Part shown: piece after piece, positions 8,543 through 16,956 of the stretch
How positions within the stretch are numbered: the first letter of the stretch is position 1
Layout of the letters: the number at the start of each line of letters is the position of its first letter
Position numbers and translations under genes: made by a program
Origin: Azospirillum sp. 412522
Lineage (GTDB): Bacteria > Pseudomonadota > Alphaproteobacteria > Azospirillales > Azospirillaceae
Length of the DNA: 64,000 nt
NCBI RefSeq assembly: GCF_019805165.1
Contig: NZ_RWIJ01000033.1
Coordinates: 1 to 64,000 of the forward strand
Reading direction: 5' to 3'
Notes under the pieces: model-generated
What the model saw: only the letters and a program-made list of their open reading frames with translations
What the model was told of the DNA's origin: nothing
The model's database searches: none

Positions 8543-9181
8543 TCAGTGTTCAGACTCGCTGTAGAGCTGCTCGGCCAACGCCGTCTCGTACATTGCGTCG
8601 ATCTGCTCGACCGACAGCTCCGCCAGCCCCGACTGGTCCTTCACCACCTGACCGGGCGACGGCATGTCCTGGGGAATGGCCCAGGCGTCGGGCTGCCACA
8701 GGTGCGACCGGCGCAACGCCTTGCCGCAATGGAAGAAGGCCTCCCGCACCGACAGGCGGATGGCGGCCTTGGGCGTGCGTCCCTGCTCCGTCAACCGGTC
8801 GAGCAGGGCGGGGTCGGTGGTCACGGTGGCGACGCCGTTGACCCGCAGGAAGACATCCGTCCCGGGCACCAGGAACACCAGCCCGCAGGCCCCGTCGGAG
8901 GTCAGGATGTTGGTGATCGACGACAGCTTGTTGTTGCCGGGCCAGTCGGGCAGGGCCAGCGTGCGGCGATCCTCGGCAAGGACGAAGCCGGGACGCCCGC
9001 CGCGCGGCGAACAATCCATCCCGCTTTCCGCCATGGTGGCGACGAAGGCCAACGGCGATTCCGCGACGAAGCGCAGGCAGTGATCGTCCAGGAACGGAAA
9101 GGTCATCTTGACCATGCGTTCGGTCGGCATGTCGTAGAGCCGCCGCAGCGCCTCGACCGTGTCGATACGATAGGGATCCAT
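8543..9181 (-). CDS. Pyridoxamine 5'-phosphate oxidase-family FMN-binding protein (MSMEG_1061-like)
   Basis: 212 aa, PPOX split-barrel fold. Recognisable blocks are ESPLAFVATMAESGMDCSPRGG near residues 41-62, LALPDWPGNNKLSSITNILT, and FLRVNGVATVTTDP, as in the general-stress FMN-binding subfamily. The enzymatic role is unknown; such proteins bind flavin and may reduce small molecules. It is divergent from a TetR gene, and two identical-type operators lie 43-75 bases upstream of its start, so it is probably the repressor's target. Confidence 0.8.
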   Translation of the reverse strand: MDPYRIDTVEALRRLYDMPTERMVKMTFPFLDDHCLRFVAESPLAFVATMAESGMDCSPRGGRPGFVLAEDRRTLALPDWPGNNKLSSITNILTSDGACGLVFLVPGTDVFLRVNGVATVTTDPALLDRLTEQGRTPKAAIRLSVREAFFHCGKALRRSHLWQPDAWAIPQDMPSPGQVVKDQSGLAELSVEQIDAMYETALAEQLYSESEH

Positions 9182-9223
9182 GATGCCTCCTCTGCCAAGC
9201 CGCGACGCGGCGCAGCCATCAAA

Positions 9224-9256
9224 CTAACGTTGTTAGATTTCGCCTAACGTCGTTAG
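9224..9256. promoter_or_regulatory. Tandem TetR-type operators between PPOX gene and tetR
   Basis: Two 13-base palindromes, CTAACGTTGTTAG (9224-9236) and CTAACGTCGTTAG (9244-9256), have centres 20 bases apart, about two helical turns. They lie between the divergent starts, which is the usual place for a TetR-family dimer pair. Binding itself is inferred. Confidence 0.75.
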
Positions 9257-9293
9257 ATTGTCAACCGTCACGGAGAGGACGGGGAAAAAGGCG

Positions 9294-9932
9294 ATGCGCG
9301 TGCAGCGACAGGACATCATCGACGCCGCGATGGCCCTGCTCGACGAAGGGGGAGTGGATGGGCTGACGATGCGCCGGCTCGCCGGGGCCTTGCGGATCCA
9401 GGCACCGTCGCTCTATTGGCATTTCGCCGGCAAGCAGGCCCTGCTCGACGCGATGGCCGACGCGCTGTTGGCGGAGATGGTTCTGCCCGAAGAGGAAATG
9501 CCCTGGGACGCATGGCTGCGGGCGGTGGCGACCGAGTTCCGCCGTGCCTTGAAGTCGCGGCGCGATGGGGCGCGAGTCTTTGCCGGAACCTTTCCGGCGA
9601 CGGACAATGTGCTGCGCATCAGCGACCACATCATCGCGAGACTGCGCGCCGCTGGTGCCGATGAGCGCCTGGCCGTCCGTACGCTGTTCACGCTGCAGTA
9701 TTTCGTGCTCGGCTTCACCATCGAGGAGCAGGCGACGATGCCGCCTCCCGGGGGGCAGGGGGAGGGGGTGAACCTGATACAGGTCGCGCAACGGCTGACG
9801 GCGGAGCAGGCGGCGCGCTATCCGAATGCCGCTGCCACCGTAAGGCTGCTGGCCTCGGACGACGACGACGCCCGCTTCCGCTTCGGCCTGGACCGGCTGA
9901 TCGACGGCTTGAAGGTCGTCATCCCCTCCTGA
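9294..9932 (+). CDS. TetR-family transcriptional regulator (TetR_C-type)
   Basis: 212 aa. The N-terminal helix-turn-helix is MRRLAGALRIQAPSLYWHFAGKQ-like, with the signature APSLYWHF near residues 39-46. The C-terminal part resembles the tetracycline-repressor-type ligand domain. ATG at 9294 is preferred; a TTG at 9258 in the same frame would begin directly after the second operator. It probably represses itself and the divergent FMN-binding gene. It ends five bases from the convergent mvaB stop. Confidence 0.82.
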   Translation: MRVQRQDIIDAAMALLDEGGVDGLTMRRLAGALRIQAPSLYWHFAGKQALLDAMADALLAEMVLPEEEMPWDAWLRAVATEFRRALKSRRDGARVFAGTFPATDNVLRISDHIIARLRAAGADERLAVRTLFTLQYFVLGFTIEEQATMPPPGGQGEGVNLIQVAQRLTAEQAARYPNAAATVRLLASDDDDARFRFGLDRLIDGLKVVIPS

Positions 9933-9936
9933 CCGT

Positions 9937-10857
9937 TCAGGCCGCGCGGTCCTGAACCGTCTTGGCGAGGAAGGCGCGGGCGACCTTGGAACCCGGTTCC
10001 CGGCCAAGCTCGCGCGAGATGAAGTCGGCGGCGGCCACCAGCGCCGGAAGATCGACGCCGCTGTGGATGCCAAGGCCGTCCAGCAGATAGACGACGTCCT
10101 CGGTGGCGACGTTCCCGCTCGCCCCCTTGGCATAGGGGCAGCCGCCGAGACCGCCGACGGCACCGTCCACCACCGCCACCCCCAGTTCGAGACAGGCGTG
10201 GATGTTGGCCAGCGCCTGTCCCCAGGTGTCGTGGAAATGGACCGCCAGCCGCTCCACCGGCAGATGCTCCGCGACCGCGCGAACCATCGCCTGGGCGGCG
10301 GCCGGCGTGCCGACCCCGATGGTGTCGCCCAGCGAGATCTCGTAGCAGCCGAGCGCCGACAGACGCTGTGCCACCTCCGCCACCGCCGACGGGGCGATGG
10401 CGCCCTCATAGGGACAGCCGAGCACGCAGGAGACGTAGCCGCGGACGCGGATGCCGTGGCGCGCCGCCGCCGCGACGACCGGAGCGAAGCGGTCGAGGCT
10501 CTCGGCGATCGAGCAGTTGATGTTGCGGCGGGAGAAGCTCTCCGAGGCGGCGGCGAACACCGCGATCTCCCCGGCCTGCGCGGCCAGCGCCGCCTCGAAG
10601 CCGGTCATGTTGGGGACCAGCACCGGATAGGAGACGCCGGGCAAATGGCGGATGCCGGCGAGCACCGCGGCGCTGTCCGCCATCTGCGGCACCCATTTGG
10701 GCGAGACGAAGCTGCCGGCTTCGATGGTTCGCAGCCCGGCGGCGCCGAGCCGGTCGATCAGCTCGATCTTGGCGGCGGCGGACACCGGCCGCTTTTCGTT
10801 CTGGAGACCGTCGCGCGGACCGACATCGACGAGGCGGACATGGGAGGGGACAGGCAT
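9937..10857 (-). CDS. mvaB: Hydroxymethylglutaryl-CoA lyase
   Basis: Cleaves HMG-CoA to acetoacetate and acetyl-CoA; 306 aa, the usual bacterial length. The DRE-TIM entry motif DVGPRDGLQNEK lies near residue 10, FHDTWGQALANI carries the metal histidines, and the lyase cysteine motif is VGGLGGCPYAKGASGN. It is the last gene of a minus-strand operon that begins with degradative HMG-CoA reductase, matching the mvaA-mvaB pair of Pseudomonas mevalonii. A leucine-degradation role is possible in general, but the neighbours argue for mevalonate breakdown. Confidence 0.92.
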   Translation of the reverse strand: MPVPSHVRLVDVGPRDGLQNEKRPVSAAAKIELIDRLGAAGLRTIEAGSFVSPKWVPQMADSAAVLAGIRHLPGVSYPVLVPNMTGFEAALAAQAGEIAVFAAASESFSRRNINCSIAESLDRFAPVVAAAARHGIRVRGYVSCVLGCPYEGAIAPSAVAEVAQRLSALGCYEISLGDTIGVGTPAAAQAMVRAVAEHLPVERLAVHFHDTWGQALANIHACLELGVAVVDGAVGGLGGCPYAKGASGNVATEDVVYLLDGLGIHSGVDLPALVAAADFISRELGREPGSKVARAFLAKTVQDRAA

Positions 10858-10898
10858 GGAAACTCTCGCTTCTTTTCGGATGGCCCGCGCGGCGGACG

Positions 10899-12299
10899 TC
10901 AGACGCCGATCAGCTTGGTCAGGGCGGGAACCGTCAGGACGGCGGTGTAGTAGCCCATGAACTGCACCCCGGTGTTGAAGCCCAGCGTCCGGTAGAGCAG
11001 CCCGCCGACCAGCCCGATGGCGAGGATCACCAGCAGCCCCATCAGCCCGCCCTCCCACACCCCGATCACCAGGATCAGGCCGGAGAAGGTGGCGATGATC
11101 GCCTCGTGGCTCAGGCGGCGGGCGACGAAGGCCGCGGCGCTGCGGGCGTAGTTCATGGCGAAGGGGTAGGAGACCAGCGCCGCCAGCGCGACCGCCAGCA
11201 GCCCGTAGCCCAGGAACTCCCAGCTGGTCAGCAGGTTGTGCAGGTTGTTGACCTGCCCGGTGGCGGCGTCGACGCTGAAGCGCGGCGGCGCGTTGAACAG
11301 CGGGGCGGCCGGACCGGCGGCGACGGGGCTGAGCGGCAGGCCGAAGGCGATCAGCGGGATCAGCGCCTCGGCGATGTAGGTCGATTCCGTGACGCCGTTG
11401 CGCGCGGTCAGCACGGTGGTCATCCGGTGGTAGACATGGCGGACCCGCGAGCCGACCACCTCGCCCAGCAGCACGGTCATGGCGACCGGGCTGAAGACGA
11501 AGGTGGCGCTGGACACCGCCGCGGTGCCGAGCGTCCAGCGGACCTGCGAGGCGTCGAGCACCTTGAAGGGGTTGGGGAAATAGCCGCCCCAGCTCTTCAC
11601 GTCCGGAGCCAGCGCGAAGCTGCGGACGCGGTCGCGCTCGATCCGCTTGCGGTCGGCCGGCGACAGGACGGAGAAGAGGTCGGCCACCAGCGGCCCGATG
11701 GCGATGCCGAGGAAATAGCTGATGCTCAGCTTCACCCCGAACTTCGCGGTCAGTCCCTGCAGGGCGACGATCACCAGCACGAAGGGGAACAGGGCGACGA
11801 CCGACGCCCAGCGTCCGGCCGAGAAATAGGCGATGGCGACGGCCGCCGCGACAAAAATCCAAGGCGCCGCCTTGGTGATCGACGGCCCGAAGGGAGCCAG
11901 CAGGACGGCGAACAGCACCGCCAGCGGCACGGCGACGAAGGCGGCGATGATGGCGCCCGACACCATCTTGCGCAGGGCGATGTGCGGAACACCCAGATTG
12001 CGCAGCACGCCCGCCTGCTGCATCAGCGGAATCGCCATGGTGTCGCCGGGAATGCCGAGCAGCGCCGTCGGCACCGCATGCGTCATGTGCTTGGCGACCG
12101 CGCTGGCGAGGAAGAAGGTGAAGACGCCGGCCGGCGGCACGCCGAGCAGGACGACCAGCAGGGTCAGCGGCGCGATGGTGGTGGTTTCGTCGGTGCCGGA
12201 CACCAGCCCGATGCCGGCGAACAGCACGGCGCCGACCAGCCCCATGCTGGCGGCCCAGAGAAAGTCGACCAAGAGAGAATTGGAAAGAAGAAGTTCCAT
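10899..12299 (-). CDS. TctA-family tripartite tricarboxylate transporter permease
   Basis: Large membrane protein, 466 aa, with many hydrophobic segments. TctA features are visible: TTTIAPLTLLVVLLGVPPAG near residues 39-58, HAVPTALLGIPGDTMAIPL and GLLYRTLGFNTG near the C terminus. It overlaps the upstream 160-aa gene by ATGA and lies 41 bases before mvaB. In this setting it is the best candidate for the mevalonate (or related branched hydroxy-acid) uptake channel. TctA normally works with TctB and a periplasmic TctC; no TctC is in this operon. Confidence 0.82.
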   Translation of the reverse strand: MELLLSNSLLVDFLWAASMGLVGAVLFAGIGLVSGTDETTTIAPLTLLVVLLGVPPAGVFTFFLASAVAKHMTHAVPTALLGIPGDTMAIPLMQQAGVLRNLGVPHIALRKMVSGAIIAAFVAVPLAVLFAVLLAPFGPSITKAAPWIFVAAAVAIAYFSAGRWASVVALFPFVLVIVALQGLTAKFGVKLSISYFLGIAIGPLVADLFSVLSPADRKRIERDRVRSFALAPDVKSWGGYFPNPFKVLDASQVRWTLGTAAVSSATFVFSPVAMTVLLGEVVGSRVRHVYHRMTTVLTARNGVTESTYIAEALIPLIAFGLPLSPVAAGPAAPLFNAPPRFSVDAATGQVNNLHNLLTSWEFLGYGLLAVALAALVSYPFAMNYARSAAAFVARRLSHEAIIATFSGLILVIGVWEGGLMGLLVILAIGLVGGLLYRTLGFNTGVQFMGYYTAVLTVPALTKLIGV

Positions 12300-12781
12300 C
12301 ACGCCCGCGCCTCCCGCGCCGCCGGTTCCGCACGAAGGCTGTCGGAGCGGAGGGCCGGCCCGGCCTGGGCGGCCGCCGCTGCCTCTTTCTCCTCCGCCGC
12401 GAACAGGTCGTAGAGTCCCATTTCCTTCAACTCGGCGACCGCCGCCGGGGGCAGGTCGGCAAGCCGGCCGAAGCCGCCCGGCTCCGCCCGCAGCTCGGCC
12501 ATCAGCGTTTCCCGCCAGGCCGGATCGGCGGCCCGGTCGACCACCTCGCGCTTGGGCGGGAACAGCCGGGCGCACAGCGCGCCGGCCACCAGGCAGCCGG
12601 CCAGCCCGACCAGCATGGAATAGGCCCGCGCCATCTCCGGCGCGGCGACGAGGCCGGCTAGGATGCGGTTAGCCAGCAGGAAGGCGCCGAGGCTGATGGC
12701 GCAGCCGATCGCCATCGCCCAGCCGAGATGGACGCTGTCGACCGTATCGCCCCAGACCTCTATCAATCGTCCCGTCTTCAT
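12299..12781 (-). CDS. Small two-TM membrane protein coupled to the TctA-like permease
   Basis: 160 aa, not matched to a named family by eye. Two hydrophobic segments (about residues 20-45 and 54-72) are followed by a charged, Ala/Glu-rich cytoplasmic-type tail. TctB proteins are similar in size but normally have four TM segments, so this may be a divergent or functional replacement for TctB. The four-base ATGA overlap with the permease gene implies coupled translation and a shared complex (inference). Confidence 0.65.
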   Translation of the reverse strand: MKTGRLIEVWGDTVDSVHLGWAMAIGCAISLGAFLLANRILAGLVAAPEMARAYSMLVGLAGCLVAGALCARLFPPKREVVDRAADPAWRETLMAELRAEPGGFGRLADLPPAAVAELKEMGLYDLFAAEEKEAAAAAQAGPALRSDSLRAEPAAREARA

Positions 12782-12802
12782 TGCGTTTCCTCTTCATGGG
12801 GC

Positions 12803-12860
12803 GGGAGTCCCGATCACGGGACTCCCTGCCGGGTCCTTGAGCGGACCTTTGAGCGGACCT
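12803..12860 (-). other. Intercistronic hairpin and tandem 12-base repeat in the mva operon
   Basis: A perfect ten-base stem with a four-base loop (arms 12803-12812 and 12817-12826) is followed by a direct repeat TTGAGCGGACCT (12837-12848 and 12849-12860). All of it lies in the 97-base gap between mvaA and the small membrane gene. No U-tract follows, so RNA processing or stability is more likely than termination. Confidence 0.45.
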
Positions 12861-12878
12861 GCGTGTTCGATGCCCCGC

Positions 12879-14162
12879 CTATTGGGCCGCCGCGCGCATG
12901 TCCTCCAGGATCGCCTGGGCGACGTCCTGGCGGACGGTGCCGCGCTCCACCAGGATGCGGGCGACGCGGTCGATCTCGCCGCCGACCGCCCCGGCCATCA
13001 TGGCGATGTTCTGGGCGTGCAGCGCCATGTGGCCCTTCTGGATGCCGGTGGTCGCCAGCGCCTTCAAGGCCGAGAAGTTCTGCGCCAGACCGACCGCGGC
13101 GATGATGCGGGCCAGCCGCTCGGCGCTGGCGACGCCGAGGATCTTCAGGCAGGCCTGCGCCGTCGGGTGGGCCTTGGTGGCGCCGCCGATCAGCCCGACC
13201 GCCATCGGCAGTTCGATCGACCCGCTGAGATCGCCGTTGGCGGTGACCTCGAACCGGGTCAGGCTGCGGTAGCGGCCGTCGCGGGCGGCATAGGCATGGG
13301 CGCCCGCCTCCACCGCTCGGGTGTCGTTGCCGGTGGCCAGCACGACGGCGCTGACGCCGTTCATGATGCCCTTGTTGTGGGTGGCGGCGCGGTAGGGATC
13401 GGCATCGGCGAAGTGATAGGCGCTGACGATGCCGTCGCGCACCGCCTCGCCGCCGATCTGGTCGAGCGGCCACACCGCATGCGCCCGCGCCAGCCGCCGG
13501 TCGGCGAGGTTGGACAGGATGCGCAGATAGACGCGGCCGCCGGTCCATTCGGCGATGTGGGGAGCCAGCTTTTCCGCCATGCTGTTGACGGCGTTGGCGC
13601 CCATGGCGTCGCGGGTGTCGACGATCAGGTGGGTGATCAGCATCGGCCCGCCCTGGCTGTCGAGCACCCGCACCTCGACGTCGCGGAAGCCGCCGCCGAA
13701 CTTCAGCAGGATCGGGTCGCAGCCGTCGCACACCGCCTTGATCTCGTCGCGCCGGCCGAGGATGCGCAGGCGCGCCGCATGGGGATCGGCGACGCCGATC
13801 GCCTGGATCTGCGCGATCATCAGCGTGCCGGACATCGAGCTGGTGAAGCCGCCGGCGTCGTAGCATTGGCGCGCCGCGTTGCAGACCGCCGCGACGACCG
13901 ACGATTCCTCCGTCGCCATCGGGATCAGCAGATCCTCGCCGTCGACCTTCATGTTGGTGGCGATGCCCAGCGGGATGTTCATCGACCCGACGACGTTTTC
14001 GACCAGCCGGTCGGCAAGCTCGAGATCCAGGTTGCCGGTGTCGGAGAGCATCGCCGCGGCCGCGCCGTCGAGACCGGCGAACTCGGAGACGATCGCCAGC
14101 CGCTCCGCCGGCGACTTCTTGTGGAATCCGGAGATGCGGGAGCTGCGGTGGGATTGGGACAT
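12879..14162 (-). CDS. mvaA: Degradative (class II) hydroxymethylglutaryl-CoA reductase
   Basis: NAD(P)-dependent interconversion of mevalonate and HMG-CoA; 427 aa, close to the 428 aa of P. mevalonii MvaA and lacking any membrane anchor. Landmarks are ENVVGSMNIPLGIATNM (55-71), the EES block near 85-87 carrying the catalytic Glu, the nucleotide motif DAMGANAVN (185-193), Lys264 in HNKGIMNG, Asp280 in ATGND, and His378 in GIQKGHMALHAQN. It is the first gene of mvaA - small TM gene - tctA-like - mvaB, so it most likely oxidises mevalonate for growth. Alternatively it could serve mevalonate synthesis, but the linked lyase argues against that. Confidence 0.92.
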   Translation of the reverse strand: MSQSHRSSRISGFHKKSPAERLAIVSEFAGLDGAAAAMLSDTGNLDLELADRLVENVVGSMNIPLGIATNMKVDGEDLLIPMATEESSVVAAVCNAARQCYDAGGFTSSMSGTLMIAQIQAIGVADPHAARLRILGRRDEIKAVCDGCDPILLKFGGGFRDVEVRVLDSQGGPMLITHLIVDTRDAMGANAVNSMAEKLAPHIAEWTGGRVYLRILSNLADRRLARAHAVWPLDQIGGEAVRDGIVSAYHFADADPYRAATHNKGIMNGVSAVVLATGNDTRAVEAGAHAYAARDGRYRSLTRFEVTANGDLSGSIELPMAVGLIGGATKAHPTAQACLKILGVASAERLARIIAAVGLAQNFSALKALATTGIQKGHMALHAQNIAMMAGAVGGEIDRVARILVERGTVRQDVAQAILEDMRAAAQ

Positions 14163-14335
14163 TGCTGAACCTTGCTGTCTGCGGGGCCACGGCCGTGGGA
14201 CCGGGCATGGAGCCGTCCCCGGACGCCTTGGAGGGGCGTCCGCCGAAGGGGACGTTCGGTGGGGAGAGGAGGAAAAGGGTTCCCGGCGGGATGCGCGAGA
14301 ACCCCGTTCGCAGGCAGAATGATCAGTGATACAAA

Positions 14336-14403
14336 GGGACAGATCAAGGGACAGTTTGCCGGAATCTCCGGGACACTGTCCCAGTGATTCCGATGGGACA
14401 CTG
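14336..14403. promoter_or_regulatory. GGGACA repeats in the mvaA/mocR divergent control region
   Basis: Four copies of GGGACA followed by S or T start at 14336, 14348, 14370 and 14395; the third is part of the palindrome GGGACACTGTCCC (14370-14382). They lie 20-90 bases upstream of the MocR-type regulator start. Direct repeats of this kind are typical of MocR-family operators. The rest of 14163-14424 holds an eight-base hairpin (14220-14242) in the mvaA leader. Confidence 0.6.
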
Positions 14404-14424
14404 CAACGGAAGGCCGGCTGCCGG

Positions 14425-15807
14425 ATGACGCGCGAGATGACCAGGGTGGCCAGCATCGTCGACAGGATCACCGGCCTGATCGGCGACGGGCTGCTGAAGC
14501 CGGGGGAGCGGCTGCTGTCGGTCCGGGCCGGCGCCGTCGAGCATGGCGTCTCCAAGAACACCATGGCGGAGGCCTACGACAGGCTGGTGGCGCTGGGCTA
14601 TCTGGAGGCCAAGCAGGGGTCCGGCTATTACGTCGCGCGCGTGCGCCGGGCTTCGGCCGAACAGCAGCCGGCCCATGTCGCAGAAGCCGTGGATTTCGTC
14701 TCGCTCCTGCGCGAGCAGCTGGTGCAGAGCTACGCCGTGCGCATCGGCGACGGCCGCCCGCCGCCCTCGTGGATGGAGCGGTTCGAGATCGGCAGCGCCC
14801 CGCGCTTCATGGCGGCGGTGCGCGGGCTGGCGTCGGAACATGGCTACGGCTCCCCCTGGGGCTTCCTGCCGCTGCGGGAAAGGCTGGCGCTGACGCTGGG
14901 CGAACGCTCGATCAAGGCGTCCCCCGACCAGATCCTGCTGACCCAGGGCGCCAACCACGCGCTCGACCTCGTCGCCCGCCAGATGCTGGAACCGGGGGAC
15001 ACGGTGCTGGTCGACAGCCCCGGCTATTACCCGCTGTTCGGCAAGCTGCGGCTGTCGCGCATCGCCATCGTCGGCGTGCAGCGCCGCCAGGACGGCCCGG
15101 ACCTCGACGATCTCGCCGCCAAGGCCGCCGCCCACAAGCCCAAGCTGTTCTTCACCCAGTCGCTGGCCCACAACCCGACCGGCGGCTCGATCACGCCGGC
15201 CGTCGCCCACCGCCTGCTGCAGGTCGCCAGCCAGCATGGCTTCTACGTGGTGGAGGACGATCCCTTCGCCGACGTGCTGCCGGCCGCCAGCCCGCGCCTC
15301 GCCGCGCTCGACCAGCTGGACCGGGTGATCTATGTCGGCACCTTCTCCAAGACGCTGTCGGCCAGCCTGCGCGTCGGCTATGTCGCGGCGAAGCGCCCGC
15401 TGATCGACCGGCTGTGCGACGTCAAGATGCTGACCATCGTCAGCACCTCCGATTACGTCGAACGGATCGTCTACGGCTTCATCGCGTCGGGCCATTACCT
15501 GCGCCACCTGCGCCGGCTGAAGACGCGGATCGAGGAGCACGCCGAAAAGGCGATGCTGGCGCTGGGCCGCATCGGGGTCCGGCTGCCGCCCGCCGCCTCG
15601 GGAAGCTATTACCTGTGGGGCGAGCTGCCCGGACACATCGACGAGCTGGGACTGACCCACCGGGCGGCGGAGCGCGGCATCTTCCTGGCGCCGGGCAGCC
15701 TGTTCATGCCGGCGAAGGCGCCGACCGCGCCCGCCATGCGGATCAACATCGCCTATGCCGACGATCCGCGCTTCACCGATTTCCTGGCGGAAGAGCTGCG
15801 CGCCTGA
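14425..15807 (+). CDS. MocR/PdxR-type GntR regulator with aminotransferase domain
   Basis: 460 aa. An N-terminal GntR winged helix (LKPGERLLSVRAGAVEHGVSKNTM-like, about residues 20-75) is fused to a fold-type I aminotransferase domain. Aminotransferase marks include HNPTGG, VVEDDPFADV and the PLP-lysine site TFSKTLSASLRVGY. ATG at 14425 is used; codons upstream in frame overlap the repeat operator. It is divergent from mvaA and probably controls the mevalonate operon, unlike P. mevalonii, where an NtrC-type MvaR does so. Confidence 0.85.
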   Translation: MTREMTRVASIVDRITGLIGDGLLKPGERLLSVRAGAVEHGVSKNTMAEAYDRLVALGYLEAKQGSGYYVARVRRASAEQQPAHVAEAVDFVSLLREQLVQSYAVRIGDGRPPPSWMERFEIGSAPRFMAAVRGLASEHGYGSPWGFLPLRERLALTLGERSIKASPDQILLTQGANHALDLVARQMLEPGDTVLVDSPGYYPLFGKLRLSRIAIVGVQRRQDGPDLDDLAAKAAAHKPKLFFTQSLAHNPTGGSITPAVAHRLLQVASQHGFYVVEDDPFADVLPAASPRLAALDQLDRVIYVGTFSKTLSASLRVGYVAAKRPLIDRLCDVKMLTIVSTSDYVERIVYGFIASGHYLRHLRRLKTRIEEHAEKAMLALGRIGVRLPPAASGSYYLWGELPGHIDELGLTHRAAERGIFLAPGSLFMPAKAPTAPAMRINIAYADDPRFTDFLAEELRA

Positions 15808-15817
15808 CGCCGCGCCC

Positions 15818-16921
15818 CTACTGCGGCGAGCGCGCCTGCCACAGCAGGAACTGCTCGAACAGCTTCTCCGCCTGCTGGGGCGGCACCCCGCGCTGCTCGA
15901 CGAAGCTGCGGAACTCCTCCTTCCTGGCGGCGACGGTCTGCGGCTCCTTCGCCGCCGACGCCTGGCGCAGCCACTGCTCCGCCGGTTCGAAGCGCGTCCA
16001 GCCGGGGACGTCGGCGGCCAGATTGACCTCCTTCCATTTCGGATGGCGCGGCGGCTTCAGGAACTCGTCGAACCTGCTGAAGAAGGCATCGACGAAGCGG
16101 GCGACCTTGCGGTGCCGCTCCAGGTCGCGCTCCCAGCCATAGACCGCCATCACCGCGCCGACCGCCACGGTGTCGACCTGCTCGCCGGGCCTGATCAGCC
16201 CGTCATAGTCGGCGCTGGTCAGGCGCGACGGCAGATAGGTGTCGAGCAGGGCGGCGCTCATCGGGACCGACAGGAAATGCAGCCCGTCCCCCGCCTTCAG
16301 GTCGCGGAACAGCCGGGTCGGCTTGCCGGCGACATAGGCCATCGCCGCGATCTCCCCCTTGCGCAGCTTCTCCAGCGCCAGGGACTGGTCGCTCGCCTGC
16401 GGCTCCACCTTGATGCCCAGCATGTCGAAGACCAGCGACGCCGTCATGTTGGTGCCGCTTCCCTGGACGTCGACATTGACCTTGCGGCCGGCCAGATCCT
16501 CGATCCGCGTCACGTCGGGCCCGGCGAGGATGTGCAGTTCCTCATTGTAGAGCTTGGCGATGTATTTGATGCGGCGGTCGAGGTTGGGCAGGAGCCTTTC
16601 GCGCTTGGCATAGGCCAGCACGTCGGACTGCACGATGCCGACGTCGATCCCCTTCAGCAGCACCACGTCCTTGAGGTTCTGGACCGATCCCTTGCCCAGC
16701 ATGGGGAGGACGCGCAGCGTGTCGCCGTCGTCCAGCACCGACGCGAGGTCGGCGGCGATGCGCACATAGGTCCCTTCGACCCCGCCCGACACGATGCCGA
16801 CGGTTCCGCTGTTGGCATTGACGCCGCGCGGATCGGCGGCCGGGGCCGGGCCGGCGAGACCGATAAGGCCGCCGACGATGCATGCGCCCAAGAGTAGACT
16901 GCGGACGACCGTTGCCTTCAT
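15818..16921 (-). CDS. TAXI-family TRAP transporter solute-binding protein
   Basis: Secreted binding protein, 367 aa, signal peptide ending near residue 29 (GPAPAAD). The TAXI opening GTVGIVSGGVEGTYVRIAADLA, the segment LKGIDVGIVQSDVLAYAKRE and LAGRKVNVDVQGSGTNMTA fit the family. The C-terminal 100 residues are longer and more charged than in many members. No TRAP membrane components are adjacent. It lies 35 bases after the Sel1-repeat gene, so the two are probably co-transcribed. The ligand is unknown. Confidence 0.8.
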   Translation of the reverse strand: MKATVVRSLLLGACIVGGLIGLAGPAPAADPRGVNANSGTVGIVSGGVEGTYVRIAADLASVLDDGDTLRVLPMLGKGSVQNLKDVVLLKGIDVGIVQSDVLAYAKRERLLPNLDRRIKYIAKLYNEELHILAGPDVTRIEDLAGRKVNVDVQGSGTNMTASLVFDMLGIKVEPQASDQSLALEKLRKGEIAAMAYVAGKPTRLFRDLKAGDGLHFLSVPMSAALLDTYLPSRLTSADYDGLIRPGEQVDTVAVGAVMAVYGWERDLERHRKVARFVDAFFSRFDEFLKPPRHPKWKEVNLAADVPGWTRFEPAEQWLRQASAAKEPQTVAARKEEFRSFVEQRGVPPQQAEKLFEQFLLWQARSPQ

Positions 16922-16956
16922 GATGTTTCCCCCTCCATGGCTTCGCCTGTGCCCGG

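Noticed and set aside
15818..16921. TAXI binding protein as the missing periplasmic partner of the TctA-type permease
   Set aside because: It is on the other side of the MocR gene, paired with the Sel1-repeat gene, and belongs to the TRAP-TAXI rather than TctC family; a functional link cannot be excluded but is not supported.
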